The notes under the pieces: generated by a model
What the model saw: only the letters and a program-made list of their open reading frames with translations
Databases searched by the model: none
Told to the model about the DNA's origin: nothing
Assembly (NCBI GenBank): GCA_004352715.1
Contig: SCFE01000012.1
Span: 1,465,475-1,529,474 of the forward strand
DNA from: Hofstenia miamia
Taxonomy: Eukaryota > Xenacoelomorpha > Acoela
Length of the DNA: 64,000 nt
Direction of reading: 5' to 3'
Position numbers and translations under genes: made by a program
Shown: one piece after another, positions 35,194 to 47,715 of the stretch
How the letters are laid out: every line of letters begins with the position of its first letter
How positions within the stretch are numbered: the stretch's first letter is position 1

Positions 35194-36480
35194 TCTCAAG
35201 ATCAAATTGCAGTAAAGCTTATGAAATTTATCAGAACATCATGGCCGCAAAGACAGCAATTAGAAGAGGTAGAATTAAAGAACATAGAAAAGATCAAACA
35301 TGAAATGCATATTCATGACGATTTAATAATGCGGCAAAACCAAGTGTATATTCCGAAATCATGTAGAAGACAGCTTCTCAACGAAATTCACGGATCACAT
35401 TTGGGAATAAACAAAACTAAAACATATGCACGACAGTTTTTCTTTTGGCCGAAAATGTCAGAAGACATTGAAAAGCATATAACAAAATGCACAGTTTGCA
35501 AAATGCACCAAGCAGCAAATAAAAAGGAGCCAATCATATATCATGAACGTCCAAGAGTGCCATTTTATAAAATAGCCGTAGATATCGCCCAAGCTGAATC
35601 GAAGACCTTCTTGATTTGAGTAGACTTCTACTCACGATTTTTACAATGTTACAGACTTGCATCCAAAACTGCATTAGCAGTTACTGAGAAGATTAAAGAG
35701 ATTATGTCGCAACACAGGATACCTAATGAAATCGTTGCAGATAATAACCCATTTGGTTCTGCGGAGTTTAGACAATTTACAGAGAAATACGGAGTTAAGC
35801 TGACTCTAATTTGTCCCCGCTTTCCACAGTCTAATGGAATGGCAGAGCGCGCTTTAAGAACATTTAAATCAATGTATAAAAAGGTCCTGATTATAGACTT
35901 TCAATACTACAGTACAATAATAAACCGCTTAGTTTTAGCCAATTTTCGCCTGCTCAACTGTTTTTAGTCATATTTTAAGAACCAGCGACATTATACCCAA
36001 AAAGTTGCTAAAGCCAAAGATGATATCCCGGAAGAAGTTTATGGAAGAAGAACAAAGATACAAAGAAAGTCAAAAGGAGCATTATGATCGTATTGCAAAG
36101 GATTTATCTAAGCTTGGAAAAGGAGACACGGTACGCGTCACTAATCTTAGGATGTTACTGGGGAGATAGTCAGAAGACACCCTGCACCAAGATCTTATCT
36201 GATAAGAGTAGAATAAAAAATTATAAGAAGAAACCGACGTCACCTTATACCACTAAGTACAGAAGGAAGGAGTATCTGTGATTGGAGAGACTTTGAAATC
36301 CCTCTACCATTGTCAGAGCAGAGAACCTCTAATGAAAGTCTACCACAAAGTACTCGCCAACCCAACGAAAACCATCACAAAATATTCGCACAAAGAGGCC
36401 AACTAGGAATAGACAACCTCCTTAATTTTACGGATGCCCAGTCAACTCGAACCAAAGATTTGCCTGATCGATCTGGAAAG
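35194..36480 (+). pseudogene. Gypsy integrase, stop-containing
   Basis: The H2C2 zinc-binding region (HGSHLGINKT...CTVCKMHQ) is intact at ~35380-35515. The core starts with FYKIAVDIAQAE (first Asp) and meets a TGA at 35617-35619. It then continues VDFYSRFLQCYRL, VADNNPFGSAEF (second Asp, with NNP in place of NGP), and SNGMAERALRTFK (the Glu). The frame breaks again near 35967. The C-terminal region at ~36000-36470 survives only as fragments in different frames. Confidence 0.85.
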
Positions 36481-36486
36481 GAGAGA

Positions 36487-36665
36487 TGTGCCATGCAAAT
36501 GGTAAACACCACGCGTAGGTGCAAGGTAGTTGCCTGTGTTGTCGGGGACGCGCTGCGTGAGGATCTGGTCTCCTCCACCAGTTGTGGTTTAGCATATATA
36601 GGCATTTGTTACATTAGGTACACACAATAAATTATTTTATTATTCTAATTAAGTTCTTTACAACA
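36487..36665 (+). repeat. Putative gypsy 3' LTR, ~179 bp
   Basis: A purine tract (ctggaaaggagaga) ends at 36486. The following sequence opens TGTGCC, contains a TATA-like 'catatatagg' and an AATAAA near 36627, and ends ...TTACAACA. This is the expected TG...CA layout. There is no second LTR to compare, so the ends are provisional. Confidence 0.4.
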
Positions 36666-36841
36666 TCGTTCATAAAGATTCCCTTGATAATATTTTTTAG
36701 AACGATAGACAGCTAAAACTAAGTAATAGAAGTGCAATATTTACCTTATTTTATCACATTTTCTGGCCAAATTCAGACATTATATCTAAAATTAAAATAA
36801 TTGTATAAACATTTAGAAACTATATTTTAAACCTCATATTT

Positions 36842-37846
36842 TTCAAGTATATTGTAAGCACATTTATATTAATAACCTAAATAATGGTAGTAAGTTTGAA
36901 AAGAAATAACATAATATATGGGTCCGAATAATTTTGGATAAAGGCAACATGCGTTCAGATTTGAGTGCTTAATAATTACTCATTGACACAAAGATTAATT
37001 CTTTTCAATTAAGAGAAGCAAACGTATGTTAGAATCTTAGATGTTGATTCGAGATTATATAGTTTTTTCTTATAAGTAGGAAAAAGCATTTTGTAACAAC
37101 GGATCTTTCTCTCTCGTACAGTACATGAGAATAGAATATTTAATTTTGATTTAGATTGGAATAAATATGCAATGTTGTTTTCCATTAGTTTAATTATTTA
37201 TTTTACCTAGTTATTAATGAAAAGTTTTTTTCTTTTATAGTGTTGCAGTTTTGTTTTATAGCTGTCATTAATGAGTAATTTCTGCTAAAACAGCTCGGCA
37301 TAAACTCATTTCGTTTGAGTTATACAATAAACCATTTGCATTTTAGTGTCTTCGCAATTCCTCAGTACTGTGGTGGATTTTATTACAACCTTGAAGTAGA
37401 AGAAACTAGAACCGTGTACCTTCTTAATGTAGGAAGCTGGTCTCGTGTTTGCGGGGGCTCTGGGCAACGCCATTATATTCGTCCAAATGGAATTGAATTA
37501 ATTGAAGATGGATTTTCAATTTGTTGATGCCTGAGATTTCGTTTTCATTTTTTAACAAATTATGCAATTTTTAATTTTCACAATTATTTCTGTAAATTTT
37601 GTACATAAAACTAAACAGAACTTTTATTAATTTTATTTTTATCTTACGTTGTAGTTATATGTTTTGACATCAATTAAAGTTTGTTGTAAAGAAGTGAATT
37701 CTTCACTAATAAACGTATTGTTGTGCTACGAGATTCACTTCAATGTTGGGAGAAGGAATGTTAATTAAATGTAATTTACTTCAATTTAAGAAAATGTGTA
37801 ATATATCAAAAATCAGGGTTGCATATGGAAATAGAAATTTTTATTC
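36842..37846 (+). repeat. Segmental duplicate, copy 1 (partner 49714-51105)
   Basis: The sequence matches 49714-51105 closely and is identical over long stretches. The exception is ~400 bases (about 49821-50222) missing here between 'aggcaaca' and 'catgcgttca'. It carries an exon at 37347 and ends at the N gap. Confidence 0.85.
37347..37527 (+). CDS. Unidentified terminal exon, copy 1
   Basis: A splice acceptor, TTTGCATTTTAG, precedes an open stretch: VFAIPQYCGG, FYYNLEVEETRTVYLLNVGS, WSRVCGGSGQRHYIRPNGIE, LIEDGFSIC, then TGA. Polyadenylation-like AATAAA follows near 37709. Three cysteines and many aromatic residues suggest a small folded, perhaps secreted, domain. I do not recognise the family, and a beta/gamma-crystallin comparison was not convincing. 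Codon use and composition look like real protein, unlike the surrounding frames. The exon is repeated at 50605 without change. Upstream exons were not found. Confidence 0.5.
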
Positions 37847-38846
37847 NNNNNNNNNNNNNNNNNNNNNNNNNNNNNNNNNNNNNNNNNNNNNNNNNNNNNN
37901 NNNNNNNNNNNNNNNNNNNNNNNNNNNNNNNNNNNNNNNNNNNNNNNNNNNNNNNNNNNNNNNNNNNNNNNNNNNNNNNNNNNNNNNNNNNNNNNNNNNN
38001 NNNNNNNNNNNNNNNNNNNNNNNNNNNNNNNNNNNNNNNNNNNNNNNNNNNNNNNNNNNNNNNNNNNNNNNNNNNNNNNNNNNNNNNNNNNNNNNNNNNN
38101 NNNNNNNNNNNNNNNNNNNNNNNNNNNNNNNNNNNNNNNNNNNNNNNNNNNNNNNNNNNNNNNNNNNNNNNNNNNNNNNNNNNNNNNNNNNNNNNNNNNN
38201 NNNNNNNNNNNNNNNNNNNNNNNNNNNNNNNNNNNNNNNNNNNNNNNNNNNNNNNNNNNNNNNNNNNNNNNNNNNNNNNNNNNNNNNNNNNNNNNNNNNN
38301 NNNNNNNNNNNNNNNNNNNNNNNNNNNNNNNNNNNNNNNNNNNNNNNNNNNNNNNNNNNNNNNNNNNNNNNNNNNNNNNNNNNNNNNNNNNNNNNNNNNN
38401 NNNNNNNNNNNNNNNNNNNNNNNNNNNNNNNNNNNNNNNNNNNNNNNNNNNNNNNNNNNNNNNNNNNNNNNNNNNNNNNNNNNNNNNNNNNNNNNNNNNN
38501 NNNNNNNNNNNNNNNNNNNNNNNNNNNNNNNNNNNNNNNNNNNNNNNNNNNNNNNNNNNNNNNNNNNNNNNNNNNNNNNNNNNNNNNNNNNNNNNNNNNN
38601 NNNNNNNNNNNNNNNNNNNNNNNNNNNNNNNNNNNNNNNNNNNNNNNNNNNNNNNNNNNNNNNNNNNNNNNNNNNNNNNNNNNNNNNNNNNNNNNNNNNN
38701 NNNNNNNNNNNNNNNNNNNNNNNNNNNNNNNNNNNNNNNNNNNNNNNNNNNNNNNNNNNNNNNNNNNNNNNNNNNNNNNNNNNNNNNNNNNNNNNNNNNN
38801 NNNNNNNNNNNNNNNNNNNNNNNNNNNNNNNNNNNNNNNNNNNNNN
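37847..38846. other. N gap, exactly 1000 bases
   Basis: An arbitrary-length scaffold gap. The left flank matches 51105, where the sequence continues without a gap. The right flank begins block X. Confidence 0.9.
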
Positions 38847-38849
38847 TAA

Positions 38850-39370
38850 ATTTACACTTTGATTATTTTGCACTATCTTTAACCCCTGCTCCAATTATAA
38901 AGTAATTATTATTGTATAGTTTCACATCTATAATTCCATGGTTCGCATTCCTCATTATTGTTTGCATTGACCACTGTAATGTAATCTAAAGTTTGTATTT
39001 TGTTGTATCACAAGCCATAATCAGATTCAATCACATCTAAAAGGATATCATTGTTCATGCTTTCTGGATTTTTATTTTTTTACATGTTAAAATTACAGTA
39101 TAAAAATGTACCCAATTGATCTTGCTTGGGAATGTCAATTCCTAAAAAAATTGCATACACTATTGGGCGATTGGCTTAACAAGAACATTCTAAAAATTAG
39201 GGATAGATTAAAAATTTGTAATAGATAATAAATGCGAAAACATCATGCCAAATCTCACATAAATTGGAGGAGCAAGAATGTTAATTGTTTTTTGCCTTAC
39301 AGATTTGAAAACCACTGGTGCTGGCCTTCTCAATCTACTAATCACCATTTGTAGTATAGTTTACTCCAAA
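38850..39370 (+). repeat. Block X, third copy
   Basis: Matches 23045-23570 and 41600-42065 at lower identity than those two match each other. It lies ~1.2 kb upstream of LRAT copy C. Confidence 0.6.
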
Positions 39371-39569
39371 GTACAATGCCTATATGGATGGTGTTAATCT
39401 TTGTGACTAAATGATTTCAAACATGCACATCAAGTTTAGCCATAAAATATGAAGTTGCTCTTGTAAAACGGTTACTTGAAGTCTGCATCTTTATTGCACA
39501 CAAACTCTATGCTGAATTTCATGGGCAATCATTTACTGGGTTCATCATGATGAGTTCAAAATATGTCAA

Positions 39570-39698
39570 ATCTGGACCATAGCTGGACCTAGTGCTAAAA
39601 GATGTTGCAAATTTTGCAACAAGAACTCTGCAGCAGGCTGCATTAATTGTAACTTAAACATGCATGCAAGTTGCTTAGAAACATACCATGTGATTTGA
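39570..39698 (+). pseudogene. piggyBac cysteine-rich C-terminal tail
   Basis: An open run, IWTIAGPSAKRCCKFC, NKNSAAGCINCNLNMHASCL, then ETYHVI and a stop, reads as the zinc-binding tail of a piggyBac transposase, which binds the transposon ends. It pairs with the relic at 18901-19026 and again lies ~420 bases upstream of an LRAT gene, so it duplicated together with it. The catalytic part is absent here. Confidence 0.6.
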
Positions 39699-40118
39699 AG
39701 TTTTATGTATCTTGTTATATTTACAAATGCAATATCACATAATACTATTGATATACTTATTCTGCAAATTGGCTTTAAAATGTTGAAATTTATGTTATTA
39801 TATGAAAATATGTTGAAGTATCGGTATTTCCAAATTTTCACAATTTACTACTTCATAAACCTATCGATCAATTATTAGACGTCTTATAAAAATCATTCCA
39901 AAGAGGGACAATTTCTTCGCAACCTTGTCTAAACAATAGCATTCGACTAGTAAAACGTTTAAATTCCTAGCAAATTGAGGTATGTCGCATCTATATGAGT
40001 TAACACATTAGCTTCCTTCTCAGTATTTGCGTTGTTTCTGAATAGTGGAAGTTACCTATATCACATTATAATCTATGTACATTTTGAATTGATTTCAAAA
40101 ACGTAAAGTATCTTATCA

Positions 40119-41135
40119 ATGCAACGCATACAAAATTATGTTGAAGAAAATGCTGTTAATGAGATTATCGAGCAAGAAGACTTCAATGTAAATCCAGTAT
40201 ATGCCAGAACAACATCCACTGAAAGAAAAGAGGTTGAAGTTCTCAGCATACATGATTTAAGAAAAGCAGATCATCTGAGACTTGCTCGAATTTTGGGATA
40301 TTCACACCATGCTATTGTTGAAGACATCGATATTTCGAGAAATCTGGTAACACTCATAGAGTATACAGACCGAAATAATTTCGAATTTTTTAATAAATCG
40401 ATTGTTAAAAGAACCACTTACAATTATTTCGAATTAACTAGCCTCAACAAATATATTTATGATGTTGAGGTAGATGAAAAAGAAGTCTTAAGCAGAGCTC
40501 GAGGCTTGATAGGAACTGAAAACTATAATCTTTTTATCAATAACTGTGAACATTTTGCTACTTTTTGTAGAACTGGTGTTAATCTTTCACTCCAGGTAAA
40601 GGATCTCGTGAATTCAGGTATTAAATCGTTAGTTATTGGTGGTCTGTTTACTCTCACAAAGTCCTTTGCTCCTGCTATTTTAGCTGAAATTGTGGAGAAA
40701 TTTGGTGCACAGATTTTTGGGGTTGGTGTAGCGGCATTGGGTACCATAATTGAAGCCATTTTAGAGTTGTACACGTTGATTAAAGATTTTCATGAAAACA
40801 AAATCAGCGTAGGCGTCTTTAAAGAAAAGCTGATTGTTTTAATTTCTAAATATTCAGTCGCTCTAATTGGAATTATTTTAGCTGTACTATTGACATCTCC
40901 AGCTAGCATTCCTACTGTTATTCTTACAGGTATTGCCGTTGGATTGGTAGGACTAGTCGGAAAAGGTTTAGGCAACATTCTTGGAACTTGTATTAACAAG
41001 ATTCGGCGAAATTGGGATGAGATAATTTCCTTTTTTAAAGAAAAAATTACTTCAGCGAAAGATGAAGTTTTAGCTTTTTATAAATCTTGTAAAGATACAT
41101 TTATTAGTTTTATAAAATGGTTGCTTGGCTATTAA
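40119..41135 (+). CDS. LRAT-domain protein with hydrophobic C-terminal region, copy C
   Basis: An intact 338-codon gene, co-linear with copy A. GYSHHAIVED and INNCEHF supply the His and Cys of an LRAT-type acyltransferase core, the Cys at about residue 143. Long Gly/Ala/Ile-rich hydrophobic segments occupy residues ~168-210 and ~237-285, and the protein ends IKWLLGY. The start follows 'cttatcaATG', preceded by TTGATTTCA, and the TTCCTTCTCAG acceptor-like motif lies ~100 bases upstream. An AATAAA-like signal sits near 41202. Differences from A are spread through the gene without breaking it, which suggests retained function. Substrate and location are unknown; membrane association is inferred from the hydrophobic segments. 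Confidence 0.87.
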   Translation: MQRIQNYVEENAVNEIIEQEDFNVNPVYARTTSTERKEVEVLSIHDLRKADHLRLARILGYSHHAIVEDIDISRNLVTLIEYTDRNNFEFFNKSIVKRTTYNYFELTSLNKYIYDVEVDEKEVLSRARGLIGTENYNLFINNCEHFATFCRTGVNLSLQVKDLVNSGIKSLVIGGLFTLTKSFAPAILAEIVEKFGAQIFGVGVAALGTIIEAILELYTLIKDFHENKISVGVFKEKLIVLISKYSVALIGIILAVLLTSPASIPTVILTGIAVGLVGLVGKGLGNILGTCINKIRRNWDEIISFFKEKITSAKDEVLAFYKSCKDTFISFIKWLLGY

Positions 41136-42915
41136 GCTTTGTAATTTTTTTGCAATTGGAAGAAAAATTTTATTTTTATATATAGTTTTGATTTATTGTT
41201 CAATAAAAGAAAGACGAGAGAAAATATCCACATTTTCCAATATAAATTACATTCTGCAACTCTAATTATCTTCAGAGAAAAGCGATGACAATATAATAAG
41301 AAATATATGTGTTGATCGGATGTACCTTTTCCGGGGTCGTGGAGGGGGGCACATCCTATGATATTGTAATACGAAAAGAAAGTGAAGAAAAAAAGTGGCA
41401 TGTGAAGTGCTTACCAAATAATTTGTGTTAAAAATTGAATTTTTTAAACTGGATTTGTGAAACAAGAGATAATACTGCATTGACAGAAATCCTAAAAATG
41501 TACTTATTTGTAAACTTGTATATATGTATTCCATTTGACGCTCTTCAGGCTTAAATGGACTTATACTACATATTGTTTCACTTTACCTACTCTAAATTCA
41601 CAACTTACTATTTTCAATCCCTGTTCAAGTTAAAAAGTAAATATTACTGTGTACCTTCACATCTGTAATTTCATGGTTCACACTTCTCTCATTATTGCTT
41701 GCATGTGTTACTGCAATGTAATGTAAATTTTGTATTTAGTTGTATCATATGTCACAATCTGATTCAATCACATCTAAAAAGATTTTATTGTTCATGCTTT
41801 TTTGGATTTTTATTTTTTGCATATAAAAGTATATAATTGTGCCCAATTGACCTCGCATAGGAATGTCAATTCTTAGAACATTTGCATACACTTTTCGGCC
41901 ATAAAAATAGATTAAAAATGTGTAATATATAATAAATCATACCAAGTTGAGGCAACAAAGTCTCACATGAATTGAATGAGCAGGAATATTCATTGTTTTT
42001 GCTTTACAGATGTGAAAACCACTTTGGTGCAGGCCTTCTCCATCTACTATTGATCATTTGCAGCATACTTTACTGAATAGAGCTTTGGTTTAGGCACAAA
42101 CCACCAATGATGACACTCGCCAGGCAATTTGTCCTTAGCTTTTATGTGCAACCTTTTGTTTTTGTTATTGAATAAAGGTCGACTCCGAATAATTTACAAG
42201 TCAAGATAATCCAGGAGAGTTAAGACAGTTTACTGTACAAATGGTTTGTTTCAATTTTTTACATCAAAGAGTTCATGTTACTGTTGAGTAGGGTTATTTG
42301 GTTTTCAAATGCTGGTCTTATTATTTTACACTGAAATTAAAAAATATTTAGACAAGTAACCTATTACCATGTTAATATAATATAATTCCTCAACATGGCT
42401 TGCACTACATTTTATATGATTTAAATGTAGGCCTCTTTATTAACTTTTTCATGCGTTCCAGATCATATGCAGATTTTATACTAATTCAATGAACATGAAA
42501 TTATTGAAAAAATAAAGGTAGTTTAAAGATGAGTAATAGATAATAAATGCAAGTTGAGGAGTCATCGTCTCAAATGTTACAATTCTACAGCAAATGTAAA
42601 TATTTAAACCCTTATGTCTTGACGCTTTCAGAATTTGTTATCAGTATTTCTATTTATTGTTAAAACAATTTCTGAATATAGATTTTTCTTCTTCTTCTTC
42701 TTCTTCTTCTATGTCCATATGGTAGAATTTACATTTGGTTGACAAGATGCTTCTTGTTATTGCACAAAACGTTTCAACATAGTTTGATGGATCCACACTA
42801 TCATTAGATGATGAACAACCTTTTTGATCAGGACTAACAAATCCTTTGGTGCTAACCTTTTCCATCCACTGGTGACAATTTGTAGTATACTGTACTGCAT
42901 AAGCTTTGGCTTACG

Positions 42916-43165
42916 TTAGCTTCCTTCTCAGCATTTGCCTCATTTCTAAATATTTGGAAATTGTAAATTAAAAAACACATTTAAATTTTCAAATAGCCTA
43001 TATCACATTATAATCAATGTACACGTATGTATACGTAACTCATCAATGCAACCCACTTGGCTATGAAATTTTGTAATTTTTATTCGTTTTTAAATTTATG
43101 CAATTGGGAAAATACCTATTTTTGTAGATAGTTTTAATTTATTAATCAATAAAAGAAAGAAAAAA
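42916..43165 (+). pseudogene. LRAT gene shell without coding sequence, copy II
   Basis: Paralogue of the shell at 24297-24545. ATG CAA at 43046-43051 is joined to 'cccacttggctatgaa', so even the old stop codon has mutated (TAA to GAA context). It lies 1.9 kb downstream of the intact copy C, making a tandem pair of gene and shell. Confidence 0.7.
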
Positions 43166-43179
43166 ATATCTATATTTGA

Positions 43180-43560
43180 GATTTGCTTTGTATATTGCTA
43201 TGGAAGTGTTTATTAATTTCGTTGCTAAATGTTCTTAATGTATTAATTTGTTTCATGGATTTATCTAAATTATTCCTTATATTTATAGATTTGTTGAGAA
43301 ATGAATTTTTCATTATTTTCTTGTTATATAGGAGAGGCTTAATTTTTAGTGTTTTATGCGTTTATCTTTGCAATATTTTGGTGGATAGAAAATTGGATTT
43401 TTGGTGTGGAACAATATTATTCAATATTTTAAAGAAGGTATAAATTATACATTGTCGACATTACCTGTGGTCTGATTGCTCAAATCGTTTACATACATGT
43501 TGAATAGTAAAAAGCCTAAAATTATTCCATTTTTTATAAAAATTCAGACAGATAAAATTA
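43180..43560 (-). pseudogene. LINE fragment, paralogue of 24560-24960
   Basis: Carries the same minus-strand signature (MYVNDLSNQ... joined to NSFLNKSINI-type sequence). It was duplicated with the surrounding block rather than inserted separately. Confidence 0.6.
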
Positions 43561-43613
43561 AAGTTATCTAAGATGCATTTTATGTAGTATACACGGTGGA
43601 GTTAGAAAAGTTA

Positions 43614-44930
43614 TATAAATGACTAGCGGTTTTTATAGGCAGTTTATTTGTGCATTTGATTTTGTCAAAAGTGTTGATTTATATCGGAATACAGTATGTT
43701 TCCGTAATTCAAGTTAATTAGTATTAATGGGTGAATTAATAGAATTTTTGTCTGTGGTCGGAAGCTGTTGAAATATGTTACTAAGAACCTTAATTGAAGT
43801 AGCCATTTTCTTAATATCACTTCTTATTTAGTTTGTAAAATTAAGTTGAGAATAAAATATTTAATAAAATTAACTTGTTCAAGGTATATGTCGTTAAATG
43901 TCAATGTAAACTGAGAGAAATTTGTGGAATTATCGTTAGATTTAGGTCTAATTAAACAAAATTGAGTCTGAGTCGGGTTTACTCTTAGTTTTTATGATGC
44001 AAAATATTATGAAAGAAAAATGGAATTTTTTTCTAGAGCTTTCGTAGTAATTTCAGAAGACATATGTGAACTAAATAGCATAGATCGGCAGCACGTGGTA
44101 TGAAATTACATCTGATTTGATTGCTCTAATCGTTTACATACATATTAAACGTTAAAAATTCCAAAATTGGTCTTTGTGGAACACCATTTTTAAGAAAGGT
44201 CCATTCAGAGAATAGGCAGAGTCTGGAATATAGTTACTGATGCGATTTGGTTGATGGCACTAATTTCAAAAACATATTTTTAGTGGAATAGCAGATTGTA
44301 GGTTCAAAAAAATTTTCTGTTCTTAGCTGACGAAGAGTGACTTATTATAACTAGCATAACATTTTTTGCACACAAACCACTCTTGGAGATCATCCAACTT
44401 CGAATATGGAATCAGTTGCTGAGTTCTAAATTGTAATGCAATGAGGTTTGATAATTTTGTATTTCTCCTATTAGATTTCACTTTTTCAATTCATTTTATA
44501 CATTTTGCATCAATCCGTGACTTTGAGACTTTTTAAAAACCTTATCAAGTTTTCCTAGAGTATAAATGCTCTCTTCATGGCAACAAATATCTAAACAGAT
44601 TAAAAAAGTTTTATTAAATTTATTAAGCATTTCATTTGGTGTTTGTGAAAAGTAAATTCTATTCAAAGTTTCGATTTTTAAATAATTTATACATTTTTTA
44701 ACATTTTCTTCTTATTTTTTTCTTGTTTTAATCTAAAGTCTATATGGATATTTAATTATTTGTTTATTATAATATGTTATTATAAGGCAATAGTCTAAGT
44801 AAGGGAAACCATATAATAATGAGTCAAGGTTTGACTATATGCAGAAATTCTGGATGAAATGCATTGATATATTAGTGAAATGTTAAAATTCAAAGTGAAA
44901 GAAAACTGTTGTTTGGATTTTTCAGTACTA
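43614..44930 (-). pseudogene. LINE ORF2 remnant, paralogue of 26631-27970
   Basis: Contains the same decayed reverse transcriptase pieces on the minus strand, with additional indels. Confidence 0.6.
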
Positions 44931-46648
44931 TTTCAAAATTAAAGTTTCAGTCGCCCATTGACATTATGCTTGGATTATGACTTAAAGCTAAAATGATTTT
45001 TTTCCATTTGTACAAAGAAATTGTTAAAATGAGCGTTGTTTTGAAAATATGATACATTTAGAAACTGCCCACTATTAGATTTAAGCGGTTTTGGGGGTCA
45101 ACTCAAATACTTTCGTATATGTTTTTGATTGAAATGTTTTCTTATGTTTAGGATTTAGTTTTTATCATTTAATAATGTCACACACCTTCTTTTGTTTTAT
45201 TGCAATGTAAACAATGATGTCTATCTGTTCCGAATAGTTTCATCGTCAATTTATAATCATCGTCAATTGACCAGGGAGATTTTCATGATCATTTCTGAAA
45301 GTGGTGATACGCGGTAAAGCTTGTGTGCAAACTTAATTTCTCTGTATAAACAACTAACAGTAAATTGGAACGTCGTTGAGGTGATACAATATCCAACTTG
45401 TGTGTGCAGGTATACCCCAATTTCAACTAAAATCAAATTTAATACTTTAGGTAATAACTTTATTGTTTTCACGGATATTATATTCTACTATGTACAATAA
45501 ACGGTGAAAACTTGCGAATTTCAAAAAAATGTATTTGACAATTTCATCAACAGCTCATGCAATCAATCTACACAATAATGCTATAGAATTTATAAAAAAA
45601 TGTGTTGAAAATAAACTTGGTTCAGTATGAGGACCTAATATTTATCTTATATTTAGTGACGTATTAGGATCTACCAATAGCACAATGATTAAGAATGCTG
45701 ATGATTGATCTGCAAAATGAATCCAATGAAGAAACCAAACGCATTATTTTCCGATAAAATATCACTTTGAAAAAATTTTGAAGCTGAAATATAAAAGTTT
45801 TAGAAATAAATTTTAAACAATATGCATTTTGCAAGCATTGCAAACAATTAATGTCATTAGTGAATATGTCTGCTCTAAGTATGAAGAAATCCAAGCAAAA
45901 TCTTATATCAGGTGTCAAATTCTTAAATATTACATTTCAGAGCAAGCTGAAAGGACACAAACACATAGTGTTTAGAGCAAGTAGATTTGATGTTATGGAA
46001 GTATTGCGCGAAATATTTACTAAGATTGAATACATAAAGGACTTTTTGCTCCAATTTTTTATTACTTTTATTACTATTCGTCTGTTTTGGGGAACTTACC
46101 AAAATTGCTGAAATTACAGTTAGAGTTCGCAACAATCGTGGAATAAGGCTTCTTAATTGTGCATTCTATTAAGCCTATCAAGCACGGGCGTTCAAAGCAT
46201 CTGTCTAAAAACCAAGAGGCGATGACAATCATTTGTATGCTACTGCACATTGTTATATAAAGTATTTTTTAAAGAATTCAGGATTAATCAAGCTATCGAT
46301 ACCTATCTGTAGCACAGCACAGGTGACCAACTTCCCATAGCTTGTGCGGAAGATAAAATGTTCCTTTACATTTTTGATTTCAAATGGGAAAACACCCACT
46401 GATTACATATTTTCTATTCCTAGGAACAAGGAGCTTGTCAAACTCTTCTGACTTGTCAGGATTGCAGAATGTCTGCAGTTTTTCATAGCATTATTGTGCT
46501 GAAACTAAATTTCATAAAATTTAGTGGAATCAAGATGGAGCCTTCACCAATGTTCCCCAACTGATTTGAAAATGGTTAATGCATGGCTAGTTTGGAATTT
46601 AAAATTTATTCTTTTGAGGATTAAAGCACAACCAAAGCTTTTCTAATA
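44931..46648. other. No recognised gene
   Basis: AT-rich unique DNA. Frames at 45664-46135 on both strands overlap each other and show no known motif. No transposon ends were recognised. Confidence 0.4.
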
Positions 46649-47714
46649 AATGTGCAATCACATATTCCTCTTTTTTTATATAACAACTCATAAAACGTTG
46701 CTAATTTAAGTGTAAATTCCTCGCTGCATTGAAAATCAATTCAGTTATAAAAATCATTATCAACACTAGAGTACTAAATCAATGTGATGTTGAGATGTAT
46801 ATATAGAACATTATTCATCACTGATTAATTAACCATCTGCACTGCCTCCACTTATTTGATGCAATCTAGTGATAGGCAAAAATGAGAAATTATTCGACGC
46901 ACTTAATGCTAAAAATTTATTTGTGCATAATGGAATTTAATATAAGGAGTGATTTATAATGAGGAGAAATTGATTTCAAAATTTGTGACACTGAATGACC
47001 AAGTCGATTCCCAAGACGTTTTTTGTTGGGGATACCTAAAAAAAGAGTCTACTGGTAAAAGTTGACCAACTCAAGGCGGCCATCAAAACAGAAATTCGGT
47101 AATTGGACCAGATCTTACCAGTGCGGAGAATAGTAGTTTGCAAGTTCGTGTAAATACTTGTTTGCTTTCAGAAGGGTAACACATAAAAAATTTTGTATTT
47201 AAAAATACCTAAACGAGTATTTTTCAAAATTTTATAAATGTTTTATTCAATAAAACGCATCCAATCATTAGAGAGCTATTAAAGATTTTTGGTCCCTTCA
47301 TTAAAAGTTAATCTGTATAAGAGAATGTGCATGACGTGTATTCGTAAGATATACACTAAAACAACTTGAAATTTAAAGTTCATAAAAGCAGCAATTTTGT
47401 TTTTTTGTAGATAGACCACCAATGTTCATTGAGGCACTCTGTGCGCAATTTCAGTTTTGACTTTACGCAGAGGATCGCCTCAATCGCTCATTGCCTGGAA
47501 CAGCTTTTTAACCGCAATGAAAGTGGAAAGAATCCCCTATCATGAGCTGTTTTTCAAATTTAGTTCAAGTATATTGTAAGCACATTTATATTAATAACCT
47601 AAATAATGGTAGTAAGTTTGAAAATAAATAACATAATATATGGGTCCGAATAATTTTGGATAAAGGCAACATTTTTAATTTTTAGGTCGAATTTTGTATG
47701 CCCCACACAACATT
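46649..47714 (+). repeat. Duplicated flank, copy 1 (partner 48801-49864)
   Basis: These ~1066 bases match 48801-49864 at about 97-98% by eye. Copy 1 ends at the single n at 47715, copy 2 begins right after the n at 48800, and a gypsy contig lies between. A short stretch near 47060-47150 (DQLKAAIKTEIR...LDQILPVRRIVV) resembles a mariner-type transposase end, weakly. Two alleles placed in tandem would explain the layout. Confidence 0.8.
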
Positions 47715-47715
47715 N

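Larger units (their letters stand above)
32946..36665 (+). mobile_element. Degenerate Ty3/gypsy LTR retrotransposon
   Basis: The order on the plus strand is gag zinc knuckles, protease remnant, reverse transcriptase, a 932-base N gap (34262-35193), integrase and a putative 3' LTR. Every domain is interrupted by stops or shifts. The 5' LTR is not seen. A near-identical piece of the integrase region lies at 48392-48799. This is an inactive genomic copy. Confidence 0.85.
41310..44930 (+). repeat. Segmental duplication, copy II (partner 22771-27976)
   Basis: Same order and orientation as copy I. It lacks the Tc1-like element and keeps the unoccupied TA site at 43612-43613. It also holds a (CTT)n microsatellite at 42686-42710 and a second LRAT shell. 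Similarity ends at the TA at 44929-44930. Confidence 0.85.

Noticed and set aside
37347-37527. Beta/gamma-crystallin or C-type lectin identity for the terminal exon
   Set aside because: The cysteine and aromatic pattern does not fit either signature well enough.
31884-38894. Very long open frames spanning N runs (also at 6511, 17546, 52418, 58024, 59905, 62116)
   Set aside because: They exist only because N bases contain no stop codons; the real sequence on each side is short and low-complexity.
42650-42865. Minus-strand frames starting MEK(A/V)STKGFVSP at 42650 and 24046
   Set aside because: They share a start because of the duplication, but diverge into low-complexity sequence (Glu run from a CTT microsatellite) and have no motif.
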